The position numbers and the translations under genes are program-made. Below, in pieces: positions 39,935-48,871 of a stretch of DNA of 64,000 nt (the stretch's first letter is position 1; each line of letters begins with the position of its first letter). The stretch spans positions 1,054,001-1,118,000 of the forward strand of contig NZ_CP081001.1 of NCBI RefSeq assembly GCF_029590555.1, given 5' to 3'. The stretch comes from Sphingobium sp. V4. Its GTDB lineage: Bacteria; Pseudomonadota; Alphaproteobacteria; Sphingomonadales; Sphingomonadaceae. The notes beneath the pieces were generated by a model. That model ran no database searches and was not told where the DNA came from. It was given only the letters and a program-made list of their open reading frames with translations.

Positions 39935-41134
39935 TCAGCAGCGGTCCCATTCAAGTTCGAGAGTGTCGAGCGCCAGGATAGGACCCAAACGGGAAAGCGA
40001 TGGGCTGCCGGGTTTGCGCCGGAATGTTGGGATCGCTTTCACCCACTCTTCGGTCAGAATCCGCATTTCCGCGCGGGCAAGAAAGTTACCGAGGCAGACA
40101 TGCGCTCCGGTGCCAAAGGCGAGTGTAGGCCGAGTCCGGTCGAGTTCAAACTTTTCGGGGGCGGCATAGATGGAGGGATCGAAGCCAGCACCCGGCAGCG
40201 AAGCGAGGATCATATCGCCGGCGCGCACGTCGGCCTCACCCAGCCGGCAATCCTGGGTCGCGACCCTGGGCGGTAGCACAACCGAATAGCGCCGCAACGA
40301 CTCCTCGACAAAGGCGCCGATGCGCTCGGGATTTTCACGAAGTTGCTGCTGAATATCGGGTCGCTCGGCGAGATTACGATAGGTGAAACCCAAGGTTCCG
40401 GCGACGGTATCCAGACCTGCGACGAACATCATCAGTGTAATCGATTCAATTTCCTGATCGGTCAGGTCACGGCCGCGGATCGACATGGTGACGAGGTGCG
40501 AAAAAAAGTCATCTCGAGGTTCTACGCGCCGCTGCGCCGTAATCTCGCGCATCTGGCCGGTGACAAACTCGCGCATTGCGTCGCGCTTCACCGGATCGCT
40601 CCAATGTGCGAAATATTCTCCGACGATCTGGCGGAATTCGGGGAACCGCTCGAGCGGCATTCCCATGATTTCCATGAAGACCGATACCGGGAACCGCGCG
40701 CCGATCGCTTCGGTAAACTCGCAACCTCCCTTGTCCGCTACGTCTGCGATGAGGCGCCTCGCCCAGGTTCGAATCTGGTCATTGAGTTTGCGTACCACTG
40801 CGGGTGAGAAATACCGCATCAGCTCGCTGCGATAGGGACCGTGCTCAGGTGGATCGAGGTACAGAGGGATCATCGGGAACGCCGTCTGGGCCTTGGGAAT
40901 GGAACGTTCGGCGGCCGAAAAACGGTTATGATCCTTGAGCAGCTCGGTCACCAGATCATAGCTCTGGACGACCCAATGGCCACCGTTTCGGGGTGTAAAG
41001 AACACCGGCGGGGCCTCAGCCAGCAGGTCGCGATAGCCTAGATGGATATCCTCTCGCTTGAGCCGGTCATCGTTGAAGAGGTCGAAATCGAATATGAGGT
41101 GCTGCGGAAGATTGCCATCCATCTTGATCACCAT
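39935..41134 (-). CDS. Cytochrome P450 (CYP101-like class I)
   Basis: A 399-residue soluble bacterial P450. The I-helix motif is MMFVAGLDTVAG with the acid/Thr pair, the ExxR motif is EESLRR, and the heme ligand Cys is in FGTGAHVCLGNFLAR. The N-terminal segment (PVFFTPRNGGHWVV) resembles P450cam relatives that hydroxylate terpenoids. It would need a [2Fe-2S] ferredoxin; the one at 16370 is a candidate, but its neighbouring reductase is destroyed. GGAGAGG abuts ATG 41134; ATG 41122 is an alternative. It is convergent with the ligase operon and divergent from the SDR at 41380. Confidence 0.93.
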   Translation of the reverse strand: MVIKMDGNLPQHLIFDFDLFNDDRLKREDIHLGYRDLLAEAPPVFFTPRNGGHWVVQSYDLVTELLKDHNRFSAAERSIPKAQTAFPMIPLYLDPPEHGPYRSELMRYFSPAVVRKLNDQIRTWARRLIADVADKGGCEFTEAIGARFPVSVFMEIMGMPLERFPEFRQIVGEYFAHWSDPVKRDAMREFVTGQMREITAQRRVEPRDDFFSHLVTMSIRGRDLTDQEIESITLMMFVAGLDTVAGTLGFTYRNLAERPDIQQQLRENPERIGAFVEESLRRYSVVLPPRVATQDCRLGEADVRAGDMILASLPGAGFDPSIYAAPEKFELDRTRPTLAFGTGAHVCLGNFLARAEMRILTEEWVKAIPTFRRKPGSPSLSRLGPILALDTLELEWDRC

Positions 41135-41266
41135 TTCCTCTCCTGCTGCTGGACCGACTCCAGTCAATGCCTGGGCTTCGCTCCTGAATGACGAACCCGC
41201 GTATTTTTTCTATGCCGTCGTTATGGCCGGGAAAACCAATTCCAAGTGGAATAGAAGGCTAACTTT

Positions 41267-41280
41267 CAACTCAACGGTTG
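41267..41280. promoter_or_regulatory. Operator-like palindrome (site 6), divergent promoter
   Basis: CAACTCAACGGTTG is an exact CAAC-N6-GTTG. It lies between the divergent P450 (start 41134) and SDR (start 41380) genes, 100-130 bp from each. Confidence 0.5.
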
Positions 41281-41379
41281 GCAAGGGGGAGGATCTTCTC
41301 CTATCAACTGTCGGTCTCGCCGCCAATCGTCCCAGGATGTTCGGTTGTGGCAAGGCGCTGATCTTATGATCTGGAAGGG

Positions 41380-42180
41380 ATGGCTGAATTGCGGGAAATG
41401 CTGGGGCTGCAGGGCAAGCGCGCCCTCGTTATCGGTGGCGGAGCGGGAATTGGAGCGTGCATTTCGCTTCGCCTGGCTGAGGCTGGCTGTGATGTAGCGG
41501 TGTGCGACTTCGTAGCCGATAATGCCGCAGCGGTGACCGAACAGGTCAGGGCGCTTGGCGTAGAGGGCGTCCCGGTCGTCGGGGATGTTCTGCGCCACGA
41601 AGACGTCCCCTCGTTGGTTGCGGCGGCTGAAGGCGAACTGGGCGGGATCGACGTCCTTGTGAACATCGTAGGTGTTTCACATTGGGCGTCGCTGATCGAG
41701 ATGCCCCTCGAGACCTGGAATCTCGATCATGAACTCAACCTTCGGCAAGTGTTCCTGATTAGCCGCGAGGTCGCCAAGCTGATGGTTTCCCGACGTCGGC
41801 CCGGCGTGATGACCTGCGTCACTTCGGTCAGCGGAATACAGGCGGCGCCCAATCATGCCGCTTATGGCGCCGCCAAGGCAGGCCTTGTGCAACTTGTGCG
41901 CAGCATGGCGGTGGAATGGGCTGACCACGGCATTCGCGTGAACTCCGTTGGACCCGGTTCGATCGTGACACCGCGGTTGCCGCGGACCGAGGCGCGGGAC
42001 AACTTCATGCGCAAGAATGGCGTGCCCCTTGCTCGCCGCGGGGAAGCGGATGAGGTTGCCAAAGCCATTTTATTCTTATCCTCGAATATGGCCAGCTATA
42101 TCACGGGCCAGAATCTGATGGTCGATGGGGGGTGGTCGGCCGCAAATCTTTGTGTTCGCGCCGATATCGCGACACCATGA
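41380..42180 (+). CDS. SDR family oxidoreductase
   Basis: A 266-residue SDR with IGGGAGIG near residue 19, NIVGVSHW near residue 96 where classical SDRs have NNAG, and the catalytic YGAAKAG near residue 155. Asp after the second strand (VCDFVAD) suggests NAD(H). It is divergent from the P450 gene with a shared operator-like site, so it may oxidise the P450 product. The start at 41380 has GGAAGGG close upstream; ATG 41398 is an alternative. Confidence 0.88.
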   Translation: MAELREMLGLQGKRALVIGGGAGIGACISLRLAEAGCDVAVCDFVADNAAAVTEQVRALGVEGVPVVGDVLRHEDVPSLVAAAEGELGGIDVLVNIVGVSHWASLIEMPLETWNLDHELNLRQVFLISREVAKLMVSRRRPGVMTCVTSVSGIQAAPNHAAYGAAKAGLVQLVRSMAVEWADHGIRVNSVGPGSIVTPRLPRTEARDNFMRKNGVPLARRGEADEVAKAILFLSSNMASYITGQNLMVDGGWSAANLCVRADIATP

Positions 42181-42288
42181 GCTTGGCCCGACGATATCTG
42201 CCCTGATCGTCGGCGTGGAACGCCCCTGCCGGTCATCGCAAGCGCGCGCCCGGATGCTGAGCTTGACTGCGAATGGCTGCGGGATTAC

Positions 42289-42302
42289 CAACCATATGGT
42301 TG
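42289..42302. promoter_or_regulatory. Operator-like palindrome (site 7), perfect
   Basis: CAACCATATGGTTG is a perfect 14-bp palindrome and an exact CAAC-N6-GTTG. It lies 79 bp before the nitroreductase gene that heads a four-gene rightward unit. It is the clearest example of the recurring site. Confidence 0.6.
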
Positions 42303-42380
42303 AAAAAATGCTCTCCTCGCGGCAGGTTTATCCGATGATGGAGGGGGCAGGGGCGTGATGATCGCGCGAATTGGAGGGGT

Positions 42381-43100
42381 ATGCAATTGGAACCGTTGGG
42401 TGGTGATGGCCTTGCTCACAAGCACGAGCAATCACTTGAAGAGTTCGAAGCGCTCGCTTTATCTCGCTTTACCTGCCGGGCGTTCGACTCGGCTCAGGTT
42501 CCGCGTCCGCTCATTGAGCGCTTGCTGCAGGTAGCTCAGCGAACCGCCACCTGGTGTAACACTCAGCCGTGGCAGGTTGTTGTTACCGAGGGGGATGCCA
42601 CGCGGCGATTCGCAGACGCACTTTATGCCCATGCTCTGAGTGGCGCCCCGCCGCATTCGGACGTGCCGTTTCCGGGCCCCTATGTTGGTCGGTTCGATGA
42701 GAGGCGCAAGCAGGTTGGCAAGCAACTCTATGGTGCCCTGGGGATAGAGAAGGGAGACCGCGAGGCTTCCCGTCGGCAGACCCTGGAGAATTTTCGCCTA
42801 TTCGGGGCACCCCATGTGGCGCTTGTCACCAGCGAACAAGCGTTGGGGCCGTATGGCATCCTGGATTGCGGGTTTTACATGGGGCAGTTTCTCCTTGCGG
42901 CGCAAGCGGCCGGACTGGCGACGGCAGCTCAGGCGGCCATTGCAATGCATAGTGACTTCGTCCGCAGTTACTTCAATATTCCACCCGGGCGCCTGCTGCT
43001 GTGCGGCATTTCTTTCGGCTATGCCGACCAGTCTCAGCCCGTCAACAATTTCAGGACAGGCCGTGCCCCGCTAGAGCAAGTGGCGGAATTCATTTCGTAA
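42381..43100 (+). CDS. Nitroreductase family FMN protein
   Basis: A 239-residue protein of the NAD(P)H-dependent FMN nitroreductase superfamily: SRFTCRAFD at the N-terminus (FMN phosphate contact), CNTQPWQVVV near residue 54, and GLATAAQAAI with a C-terminal FGYADQSQPVN. Length and motifs match the paralogue at 59091. Such enzymes may reduce nitro groups, quinones or enones; in this context an ene or quinone reductase role is possible. GGAGGGG lies just before the ATG. It heads a unit with SDR, epoxide hydrolase and alcohol dehydrogenase genes. Confidence 0.9.
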   Translation: MQLEPLGGDGLAHKHEQSLEEFEALALSRFTCRAFDSAQVPRPLIERLLQVAQRTATWCNTQPWQVVVTEGDATRRFADALYAHALSGAPPHSDVPFPGPYVGRFDERRKQVGKQLYGALGIEKGDREASRRQTLENFRLFGAPHVALVTSEQALGPYGILDCGFYMGQFLLAAQAAGLATAAQAAIAMHSDFVRSYFNIPPGRLLLCGISFGYADQSQPVNNFRTGRAPLEQVAEFIS

Positions 43101-43132
43101 CAATTGGAATGTTGCGATCGGGAGGAGAGGCG

Positions 43133-43912
43133 GTGGATATCAGCGGTTTGTTCGATATTCGGGGTAAGGTCGCGCTCGTGACGGGCGGAACGGCTGGTAT
43201 CGGGCGCATGATAGCCGAGGGGCTGGTCCGTGCGGGCGCGGATGTCTTCATTTGCGCGCGCAAGGTGGATCAGGTCGCCACGACGGAAGCTGAGCTTGCC
43301 GCTCTCGGTCGTTGCCGGGGTGTCGTGGCCGACATTCAGTCGGATGAGGGGCTCGCCGCCATTTTGGCCGCCATCACGCCGATGCAAAGACTGGATATTC
43401 TCGTCAATAATGCGGGGCGCACATGGGAAGCTCCCCTGGGCTCCGTCGAGAAATCGTCGATGATGAAGGTCTACGATCTGAATGTCGCATCGACATTGAT
43501 GCTCGTGCAGGCATTGCTGCCCCTTTTGCGAAGAGTGGCTACCGTCGAAGATCCAGCGCGGATCATCAATATCGCTTCGCTAAATGGTATGCGGGCCGCG
43601 GACCGGTCGAATTTTCCCTATTCCACGAGCAAAGCCGCGATGTTGATGCTCAACGAGCATCTGGCGAGGGAACTGGCCGGAGAGAATATCACGGTCAATG
43701 CGATTTCTCCGGGCTTCTTTCCGTCAAGACTGACGGCTCATATGCTTGATGATCCCGAGTTCAGAGCAAGTGTCGCGTCGCCCCTTGGTGGCCGGATCGG
43801 CGCGAGCGAGGACATCGCCGGTACGGTCATCTACCTGGCATCGAAAGCGTCAAGTTGGCTGACCGGCTGGAATATTCCCCTCGGTGGCGGACGGAAGGTT
43901 ATCGACAGCTGA
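43133..43912 (+). CDS. SDR family oxidoreductase
   Basis: A 259-residue SDR starting at GTG 43133, preceded by GGGAGGAGAGG. The motifs are TGGTAGIG near residue 16, NNAGRTW near residue 90 and YSTSKAA near residue 160. Arg in the second-strand loop (CARKVDQ) suggests NADP(H). The stop TGA overlaps the ATG of the epoxide hydrolase gene (TGATG), so the two are coupled. It probably handles a diol or hydroxy-ketone made by the next enzyme. Confidence 0.9.
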   Translation: MDISGLFDIRGKVALVTGGTAGIGRMIAEGLVRAGADVFICARKVDQVATTEAELAALGRCRGVVADIQSDEGLAAILAAITPMQRLDILVNNAGRTWEAPLGSVEKSSMMKVYDLNVASTLMLVQALLPLLRRVATVEDPARIINIASLNGMRAADRSNFPYSTSKAAMLMLNEHLARELAGENITVNAISPGFFPSRLTAHMLDDPEFRASVASPLGGRIGASEDIAGTVIYLASKASSWLTGWNIPLGGGRKVIDS

Positions 43913-45093
43913 TGTTAAAAGAGCTCCAACCATTCGAAGTGGCGGTTTCCGATGCGGAACTCGCCGAACTGGAAGACAGGATCCACCGAACGCGATGGGG
44001 CGGAGATTTCGGAGGCGACGACTGGTCATTTGGAACCAATGGCGTCTATTTGCGCGAGTTGGCCGACTACTGGCTGTACGGCTATGACTGGCGCAAAACA
44101 GAAGCGGCCATCAACGCATATCCTAATTTTCGCATGGAAATACGGGATATCCCCATCCATTTTATGTGGATCAAAGGGAAGGGGCCTTCTCCAAAGCCGC
44201 TGATATTGACCCATGGTTGGCCCTGGACCTTTTGGGATTACAGGAAGCTGATTGGCCCACTCAGCGATCCCGCCGCGCATGGCGGTGATCCGAGGGACGC
44301 GTTCGATCTCGTTATTCCCTCGCTCCCCGGCTACGGATTCTCAGGTCCCGCCGCTAACGGGATCGCGTTCTGGGAAATCGCGGATCTCTGGGCGGAATTG
44401 ATGACGGCGCTGGGCTATGCTTCGTTTGGCGCGGCCGGTTCTGACTGGGGCGCATTTGTCACGGCACAGCTCGGGCACAAATATGCCGATAGAGTCTTCG
44501 GCGTCCATTTTCCGTTGATGTTGCCGCTCGACGCGCTCAGCGGTGGTGGCGGGGTCGATCCCGCACTTTACAGCGATACCGAACAGGAGTGGTTGGCCGC
44601 GAACCTGAGGTTCAGGGCCGACGGTTACGGCTATGCCTTGCTGCAGAAGACCCGGCCGAGGACGCATTCCTTCTCAGCCAATGATTCACCTGTCGGACTC
44701 TTGGCCTGGATTGTCGAGAAACGCCGAAGCTGGAGTGACTGTTCGGGCGAGGTGGAGAGCCGTTTCAGCAAGGACGATCTTCTGGATACCGCCATGATCT
44801 ATTGGGTAACCCAGAGCTTCGGTACCGCGGCAAGGCTATATTATGAGACAACCAACCGGCCGTGGATAGCTTCCCATGATCGCTCGCCGGTTGTCGAGGC
44901 TCCCGTCGCGGTGCCCGTGTTTCCGAAAGAGGTCATGCATATGCCCCGGAAATGGGCGCAGCAATATTATAATCTCAAACGCTGGACCTCAATGAGCAAT
45001 GGCGGTCATTTTGCGCCGATGGAACAGCCGCAGGCAATGATAGCCGATTTGCGCGCCTTCTTCGCAGACTGCGCCCCGCCACAGACCCCATGA
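43912..45093 (+). CDS. Epoxide hydrolase (EHN plus alpha/beta hydrolase)
   Basis: A 393-residue epoxide hydrolase of the microsomal/juvenile-hormone type. The EHN domain lies at residues 1-110 (FEVAVSDAELAELEDRI, YWLYGYDWR), the oxyanion motif is LTHGWPWTFWDY near residue 100, and the nucleophile Asp is in AAGSDWGAF near residue 181; GHFAPMEQP near the C-terminus holds the catalytic His. It opens an epoxide to a trans-diol, plausibly a product of the nearby P450. The start overlaps the upstream stop by one base. Confidence 0.93.
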   Translation: MLKELQPFEVAVSDAELAELEDRIHRTRWGGDFGGDDWSFGTNGVYLRELADYWLYGYDWRKTEAAINAYPNFRMEIRDIPIHFMWIKGKGPSPKPLILTHGWPWTFWDYRKLIGPLSDPAAHGGDPRDAFDLVIPSLPGYGFSGPAANGIAFWEIADLWAELMTALGYASFGAAGSDWGAFVTAQLGHKYADRVFGVHFPLMLPLDALSGGGGVDPALYSDTEQEWLAANLRFRADGYGYALLQKTRPRTHSFSANDSPVGLLAWIVEKRRSWSDCSGEVESRFSKDDLLDTAMIYWVTQSFGTAARLYYETTNRPWIASHDRSPVVEAPVAVPVFPKEVMHMPRKWAQQYYNLKRWTSMSNGGHFAPMEQPQAMIADLRAFFADCAPPQTP

Positions 45094-45113
45094 TCAGAAA
45101 TGGAAGCCCTGTT

Positions 45114-46208
45114 ATGAAAACACTTGCTGCAGTTGTGCGTTCACCGGGTGGGCCTTTCCTGTTCGAAGAACATGAGCTCGAGGATCCGCGCGCGGACGAG
45201 GTTCTGGTACGCATCCATGCGACCGGTATATGCCACACAGACATCGCAGTGCGCGATCAGCACCTTCCGCTGCCGTTGCCCGTCATCCTCGGGCACGAAG
45301 GCGCCGGCGTGGTTGTGAAGGTTGGATCCGAGGTTCAGCAGATCGCTCCGGGCGATCATGTCGTGCTGACCGCGGATTCCTGTGGCCATTGTCCGATGTG
45401 CCATTCGGGCCATGAGCCCTATTGCGATCAGTTGCGCCCACTTAATATCACGGGGCTTCGAGGGGATGGCACCAGCAGGATCATCGATGAGGCGGGTTTG
45501 CGCGGATCCTTCTTTGGCCAGTCCTCCTTCGCCACTTATGCGTTGGCGACCGTCCGGAACACGGTGAAGGTTCCCGCAGATATCGACATGTCCATCTTGG
45601 GCCAGTTGGGGTGCGGGATTCAGACGGGGGCCGGCGCGGTTCTCAAGCGGCTGATGCCCGATCCGGGATCGAGCATCCTCATCTGCGGAGCTGGCCCGGT
45701 CGGGATCGCGGCGGCCATGGCGGCGCGCATCGCGGGCTGCGGCACCATTGCGGTCATGGAGAAGCACCCGGCGCGTCTGCTCGCTGCCGGCAAATTCGGA
45801 GCCACGCATGTTGTCGATGCGCAGCAAGGCGAGGCGGCGTTTGACGAACTTTCGGCGCTTGCCCCGAACGGTTTCGATGCCGTTATCGATACGACCGGGG
45901 TCCAGGCGTTGATTACCCGTCTGGTCCCTTTGGTAGCGCCTCTCAAGACATTGTTGCTTCTGGCGCCTGGCGCAACTGTAACTCTCCCTCTTTCGCCGAT
46001 GATGGCTGGCGGCCGCACGGTTAGCTCGCATTCCTGCGGTCATATCTCTTCGTCGGTCTTCATCCCTGAACTGATCGAACTCTATCGCCAGGGCACGTTT
46101 CCAATAGATCAGTTGGTCACGACATTTCCATTTTCGGCGATAGAGGAGGCATGCCGCGCTGCGGAGTTGGGCGAAGTGATCAAACCGGTCTTGGTTATGG
46201 ACTGCTGA
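45114..46208 (+). CDS. Zinc-dependent alcohol dehydrogenase (aryl/benzyl alcohol type)
   Basis: A 364-residue MDR enzyme. The catalytic zinc ligands are in GICHTD and GHEGAG, the structural zinc site CGHCPMCHSGHEPYC is intact, and the cofactor loop is ICGAGPVGIAAAM. Pattern and length fit the class III/benzyl alcohol dehydrogenase (XylB-like) branch. GGAAG lies 7 bases before ATG 45114, and ATG 45090 overlaps the upstream stop. It ends the four-gene unit. It would oxidise a primary alcohol to an aldehyde with NAD. Confidence 0.92.
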   Translation: MKTLAAVVRSPGGPFLFEEHELEDPRADEVLVRIHATGICHTDIAVRDQHLPLPLPVILGHEGAGVVVKVGSEVQQIAPGDHVVLTADSCGHCPMCHSGHEPYCDQLRPLNITGLRGDGTSRIIDEAGLRGSFFGQSSFATYALATVRNTVKVPADIDMSILGQLGCGIQTGAGAVLKRLMPDPGSSILICGAGPVGIAAAMAARIAGCGTIAVMEKHPARLLAAGKFGATHVVDAQQGEAAFDELSALAPNGFDAVIDTTGVQALITRLVPLVAPLKTLLLLAPGATVTLPLSPMMAGGRTVSSHSCGHISSSVFIPELIELYRQGTFPIDQLVTTFPFSAIEEACRAAELGEVIKPVLVMDC

Positions 46209-46272
46209 AGCTTGTCCTTGGGCAAGACAGCAAACAGTGTGGGCAGCGGCCGGGATCTCGGGATGTCCAAGT

Positions 46273-46309
46273 CAACCGTTTGGATGACGCAATATTGACT
46301 GGCTGGTTG
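46273..46309. promoter_or_regulatory. Pair of operator-like palindromes (site 8)
   Basis: CAACCGTTTGGATG (46273-46286) and TGACTGGCTGGTTG (46296-46309) each match CAAC-N6-GTTG with one mismatch. The first also extends to GTCAACC-N4-GGATGAC. They lie 58-94 bp before the TonB receptor gene. Confidence 0.45.
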
Positions 46310-46366
46310 AGTGGGCTAAGAAGGTCCTGCAGCTTGCTGCCAATTTAGACACTCAAGGAGGGGAAC

Positions 46367-48769
46367 ATGAAAAACATCGTCCAACGGACACTGTTTTGCG
46401 GGGCGTCGGCGCTTGGCCTTATCGCATTTTCACAGCCTGCGATGGCTCAGTCGGCAGATCAAGGTGGCTCAGCAACGGATGCTTCGGCCGGGGACATTAT
46501 CGTCACCGCCCGTCGAGCGTCTGAATCATACATCAACGTTCCGGTGCAGGTCGCCGTCCAGTCCGGTGAAGCGCTGGCACGTACCAACGCGAACGACTTG
46601 TCCAAGATCGCTGAGAACATCCCCTTCGTCCAGATCACAAAAACGAGCAGCGGAAGCGGCGGCGGCTTCGTCATTCGCGGCGTGGGCTCGTTCGCGATTG
46701 ACGTCGGGGTTTCCCAGGCTGTTCTCGTGAACATGGACAACGTTTTTATCGGCCGGCCGCGCATCATTTCCGCAGCGCAATATGATATCGCGCAGGTCGA
46801 AGTATTGAAGGGGCCCCAAGCCTTATTCTATGGCAAGAACACTCCAGGCGGCGTGATTTCGATCACTACCAAGGATCCGGAGGACCACCTGGAAGGCTAT
46901 GTACGCGCCTCTTACGAATTTAATGCGCGGGAGCGCATCCTGGAAGGCGGGATTTCCGTGCCCCTATCCGACACTGTGGGGGTGCGCTTCGCGGGCCGGA
47001 TCGGAGCTGCTGACGGCTGGCTGAAGAACGATGCCACGGGCTACGCGGTCAATCCGCTCACGCCTGTTGCTCCGTTTCTTGCTGCTTTTCCGGTGCCGGC
47101 GGGCGTTTCCCGCCGCGCGCCGCGGACAGATGATACGAGCGGGCGGATCACTGTGAAGTGGCAGCCTAACAGTGATTTCACTGCAAAACTGAAGTATACT
47201 TACGGTCTAAGTCATTCAGATGGCGATAACGCAACCAATGAAGCGTTTTGCGACCCCAGCCGCACCACCCATGCTACCGCGTTCGGCATTCCCGACGTGC
47301 AGAATGACTGTCGTGCGAATGGACGGGTCAATCACAGTGGCTTCCCGGTCGGTCTTACGGTCAATTACCCGCTTGCCAATGGGGGTGTGCCTTATGGGAC
47401 AACCAAGTCACACCTTGCAGGGCTTGAGCTGGATTATAATTTCGGTGGCCTGTCGCTTTCGTCCATTACGGGATATTATAATCTGAAGTACCGTGGCGCA
47501 CAGAACTCATATCATGACGGCCTAGGCAATAATTTGGCTGCCCAGTCCGAAAATGCGACCGGGTTTTCTCAAGAGCTGCGGCTTTCTTCGCAATTTGAAT
47601 TTCCAGTCAATTTCGTGATAGGCGGTTACTACGGCGACCAGAAGCAACTTAACCATTCCTATTCATACATTCTTAACTTGGGATTGGACCCCGTACGCGG
47701 TAGCTATTTCACATATGATCGCTTGACGGACCAGAAGACAACAACATGGTCCGCTTTCGGACAGCTGCGCTATGATGTGACCGATCAGCTTGAGCTGAGC
47801 GCTGGCGTGCGCTACACTTCAGAGAAGAAGTCGGATTATAATGGCAATGCCTATATACATCCTTTGGCGGCCTCTTTTCTAGAACCTGCCTTCTTCGATC
47901 GGTCGACCACCTTCACAGATTGGTCGCCGGAGGCGACCCTGCGATGGAAGCCCGCTGATGGGCAAATGATCTATCTGTCTTACAAGCAGGGATATAAATC
48001 AGGTGGGTTTTCGGCGCCGCCTGTTTTCTCGAGAGGTTACACCGACGCTTCCACGCGGTTCGATCCTGAAAAGGCGCGGGGGTTTGAAGTCGGCTATAAG
48101 GGAGAATTGTTCGATCGACGCTTGCGCGTGGAATTGGTCGGCTATCGTTATAATTATTCGAGCCAGCAGGTTTCGATCTTCGTACCGGATTCGCTGGGTT
48201 TCCTGATCAGGAACGCGGGTGAAACGCGGGTGCAAGGTATAGAAGGCTTACTCAATTGGAGGGTATCGAACGGACTCAGCCTGAATGCTTCGCTGGGTTA
48301 CAATGATGCGCACTACATAAAGTATGAAGGCGCAGGATGCTGGGCCGGCCAGACTGTGGCGCAGGGGTGTGTCCCGACTGGCGTCGGGACAGCTACTGCT
48401 CAGGATTTGAGCGGTCATCAGGCTCCGAGAGCGCCCAAATGGGCGGGAACTATCGGCATCAATTATGAGGGTGCCGTCGGTGACGGCTTGAAGGTGAAGC
48501 TATATGGTGGCGGGATTTACTCCAGCAGTTACAATGCCTCGGACAATCTTGATCCCTTCGAAACCCAGAATCAGTGGTTTAAGGTAAACGCATCGATCGG
48601 CATTGCGTCCGAGGATGACAAATATGAGTTGAGCCTTATTGGCCGCAATCTCACAAATCAATATACGCTCACTTTCTCGCAGGATAAGGCGCGCGGTCTA
48701 CCCGGGGAGTATATTGGATATTTCGGCAGAACCCGTGAAATCGCGCTTCAGGGTACCGTCCGGTTTTGA
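46367..48769 (+). CDS. TonB-dependent outer membrane receptor (copy 2)
   Basis: An 800-residue receptor with a signal peptide ending in QPAMAQS, TonB-box-like DIIVTARRA, plug motif VEVLKGPQALFYGKNTPGGV and a barrel ending RFLQ-type with terminal Phe (GTVRF). AAGGAGGGG precedes the ATG. It is clearly paralogous to copy 1 (8304), sharing the plug and a C-terminal RNLTNQY segment. It is followed by an intrinsic terminator. It probably imports the same class of substrate or an intermediate. Confidence 0.93.
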   Translation: MKNIVQRTLFCGASALGLIAFSQPAMAQSADQGGSATDASAGDIIVTARRASESYINVPVQVAVQSGEALARTNANDLSKIAENIPFVQITKTSSGSGGGFVIRGVGSFAIDVGVSQAVLVNMDNVFIGRPRIISAAQYDIAQVEVLKGPQALFYGKNTPGGVISITTKDPEDHLEGYVRASYEFNARERILEGGISVPLSDTVGVRFAGRIGAADGWLKNDATGYAVNPLTPVAPFLAAFPVPAGVSRRAPRTDDTSGRITVKWQPNSDFTAKLKYTYGLSHSDGDNATNEAFCDPSRTTHATAFGIPDVQNDCRANGRVNHSGFPVGLTVNYPLANGGVPYGTTKSHLAGLELDYNFGGLSLSSITGYYNLKYRGAQNSYHDGLGNNLAAQSENATGFSQELRLSSQFEFPVNFVIGGYYGDQKQLNHSYSYILNLGLDPVRGSYFTYDRLTDQKTTTWSAFGQLRYDVTDQLELSAGVRYTSEKKSDYNGNAYIHPLAASFLEPAFFDRSTTFTDWSPEATLRWKPADGQMIYLSYKQGYKSGGFSAPPVFSRGYTDASTRFDPEKARGFEVGYKGELFDRRLRVELVGYRYNYSSQQVSIFVPDSLGFLIRNAGETRVQGIEGLLNWRVSNGLSLNASLGYNDAHYIKYEGAGCWAGQTVAQGCVPTGVGTATAQDLSGHQAPRAPKWAGTIGINYEGAVGDGLKVKLYGGGIYSSSYNASDNLDPFETQNQWFKVNASIGIASEDDKYELSLIGRNLTNQYTLTFSQDKARGLPGEYIGYFGRTREIALQGTVRF

Positions 48770-48793
48770 GCGCAGCTTGTTTCTCCCAACTGA

Positions 48794-48822
48794 ATGGCGC
48801 GCTCCGGCGCGCCATCTCTTTT
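48794..48822 (+). terminator. Rho-independent terminator after TonB receptor copy 2
   Basis: ATGGCGCGC (48794-48802), a TCCG loop and GCGCGCCAT (48807-48815) form a perfect 9-bp GC stem followed by CTCTTTT. It starts 25 bp after the receptor stop codon. Confidence 0.85.
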
Positions 48823-48871
48823 GATGGTTGATATTACCTAAAGATTGATTGGATATCGCAGGAGAGACCCA

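Noticed and set aside
43101..43115. CAATTGGAATGTTG near the SDR start as an operator
   Set aside because: It overlaps the leader within a co-transcribed unit and has one mismatch, so it is probably chance.
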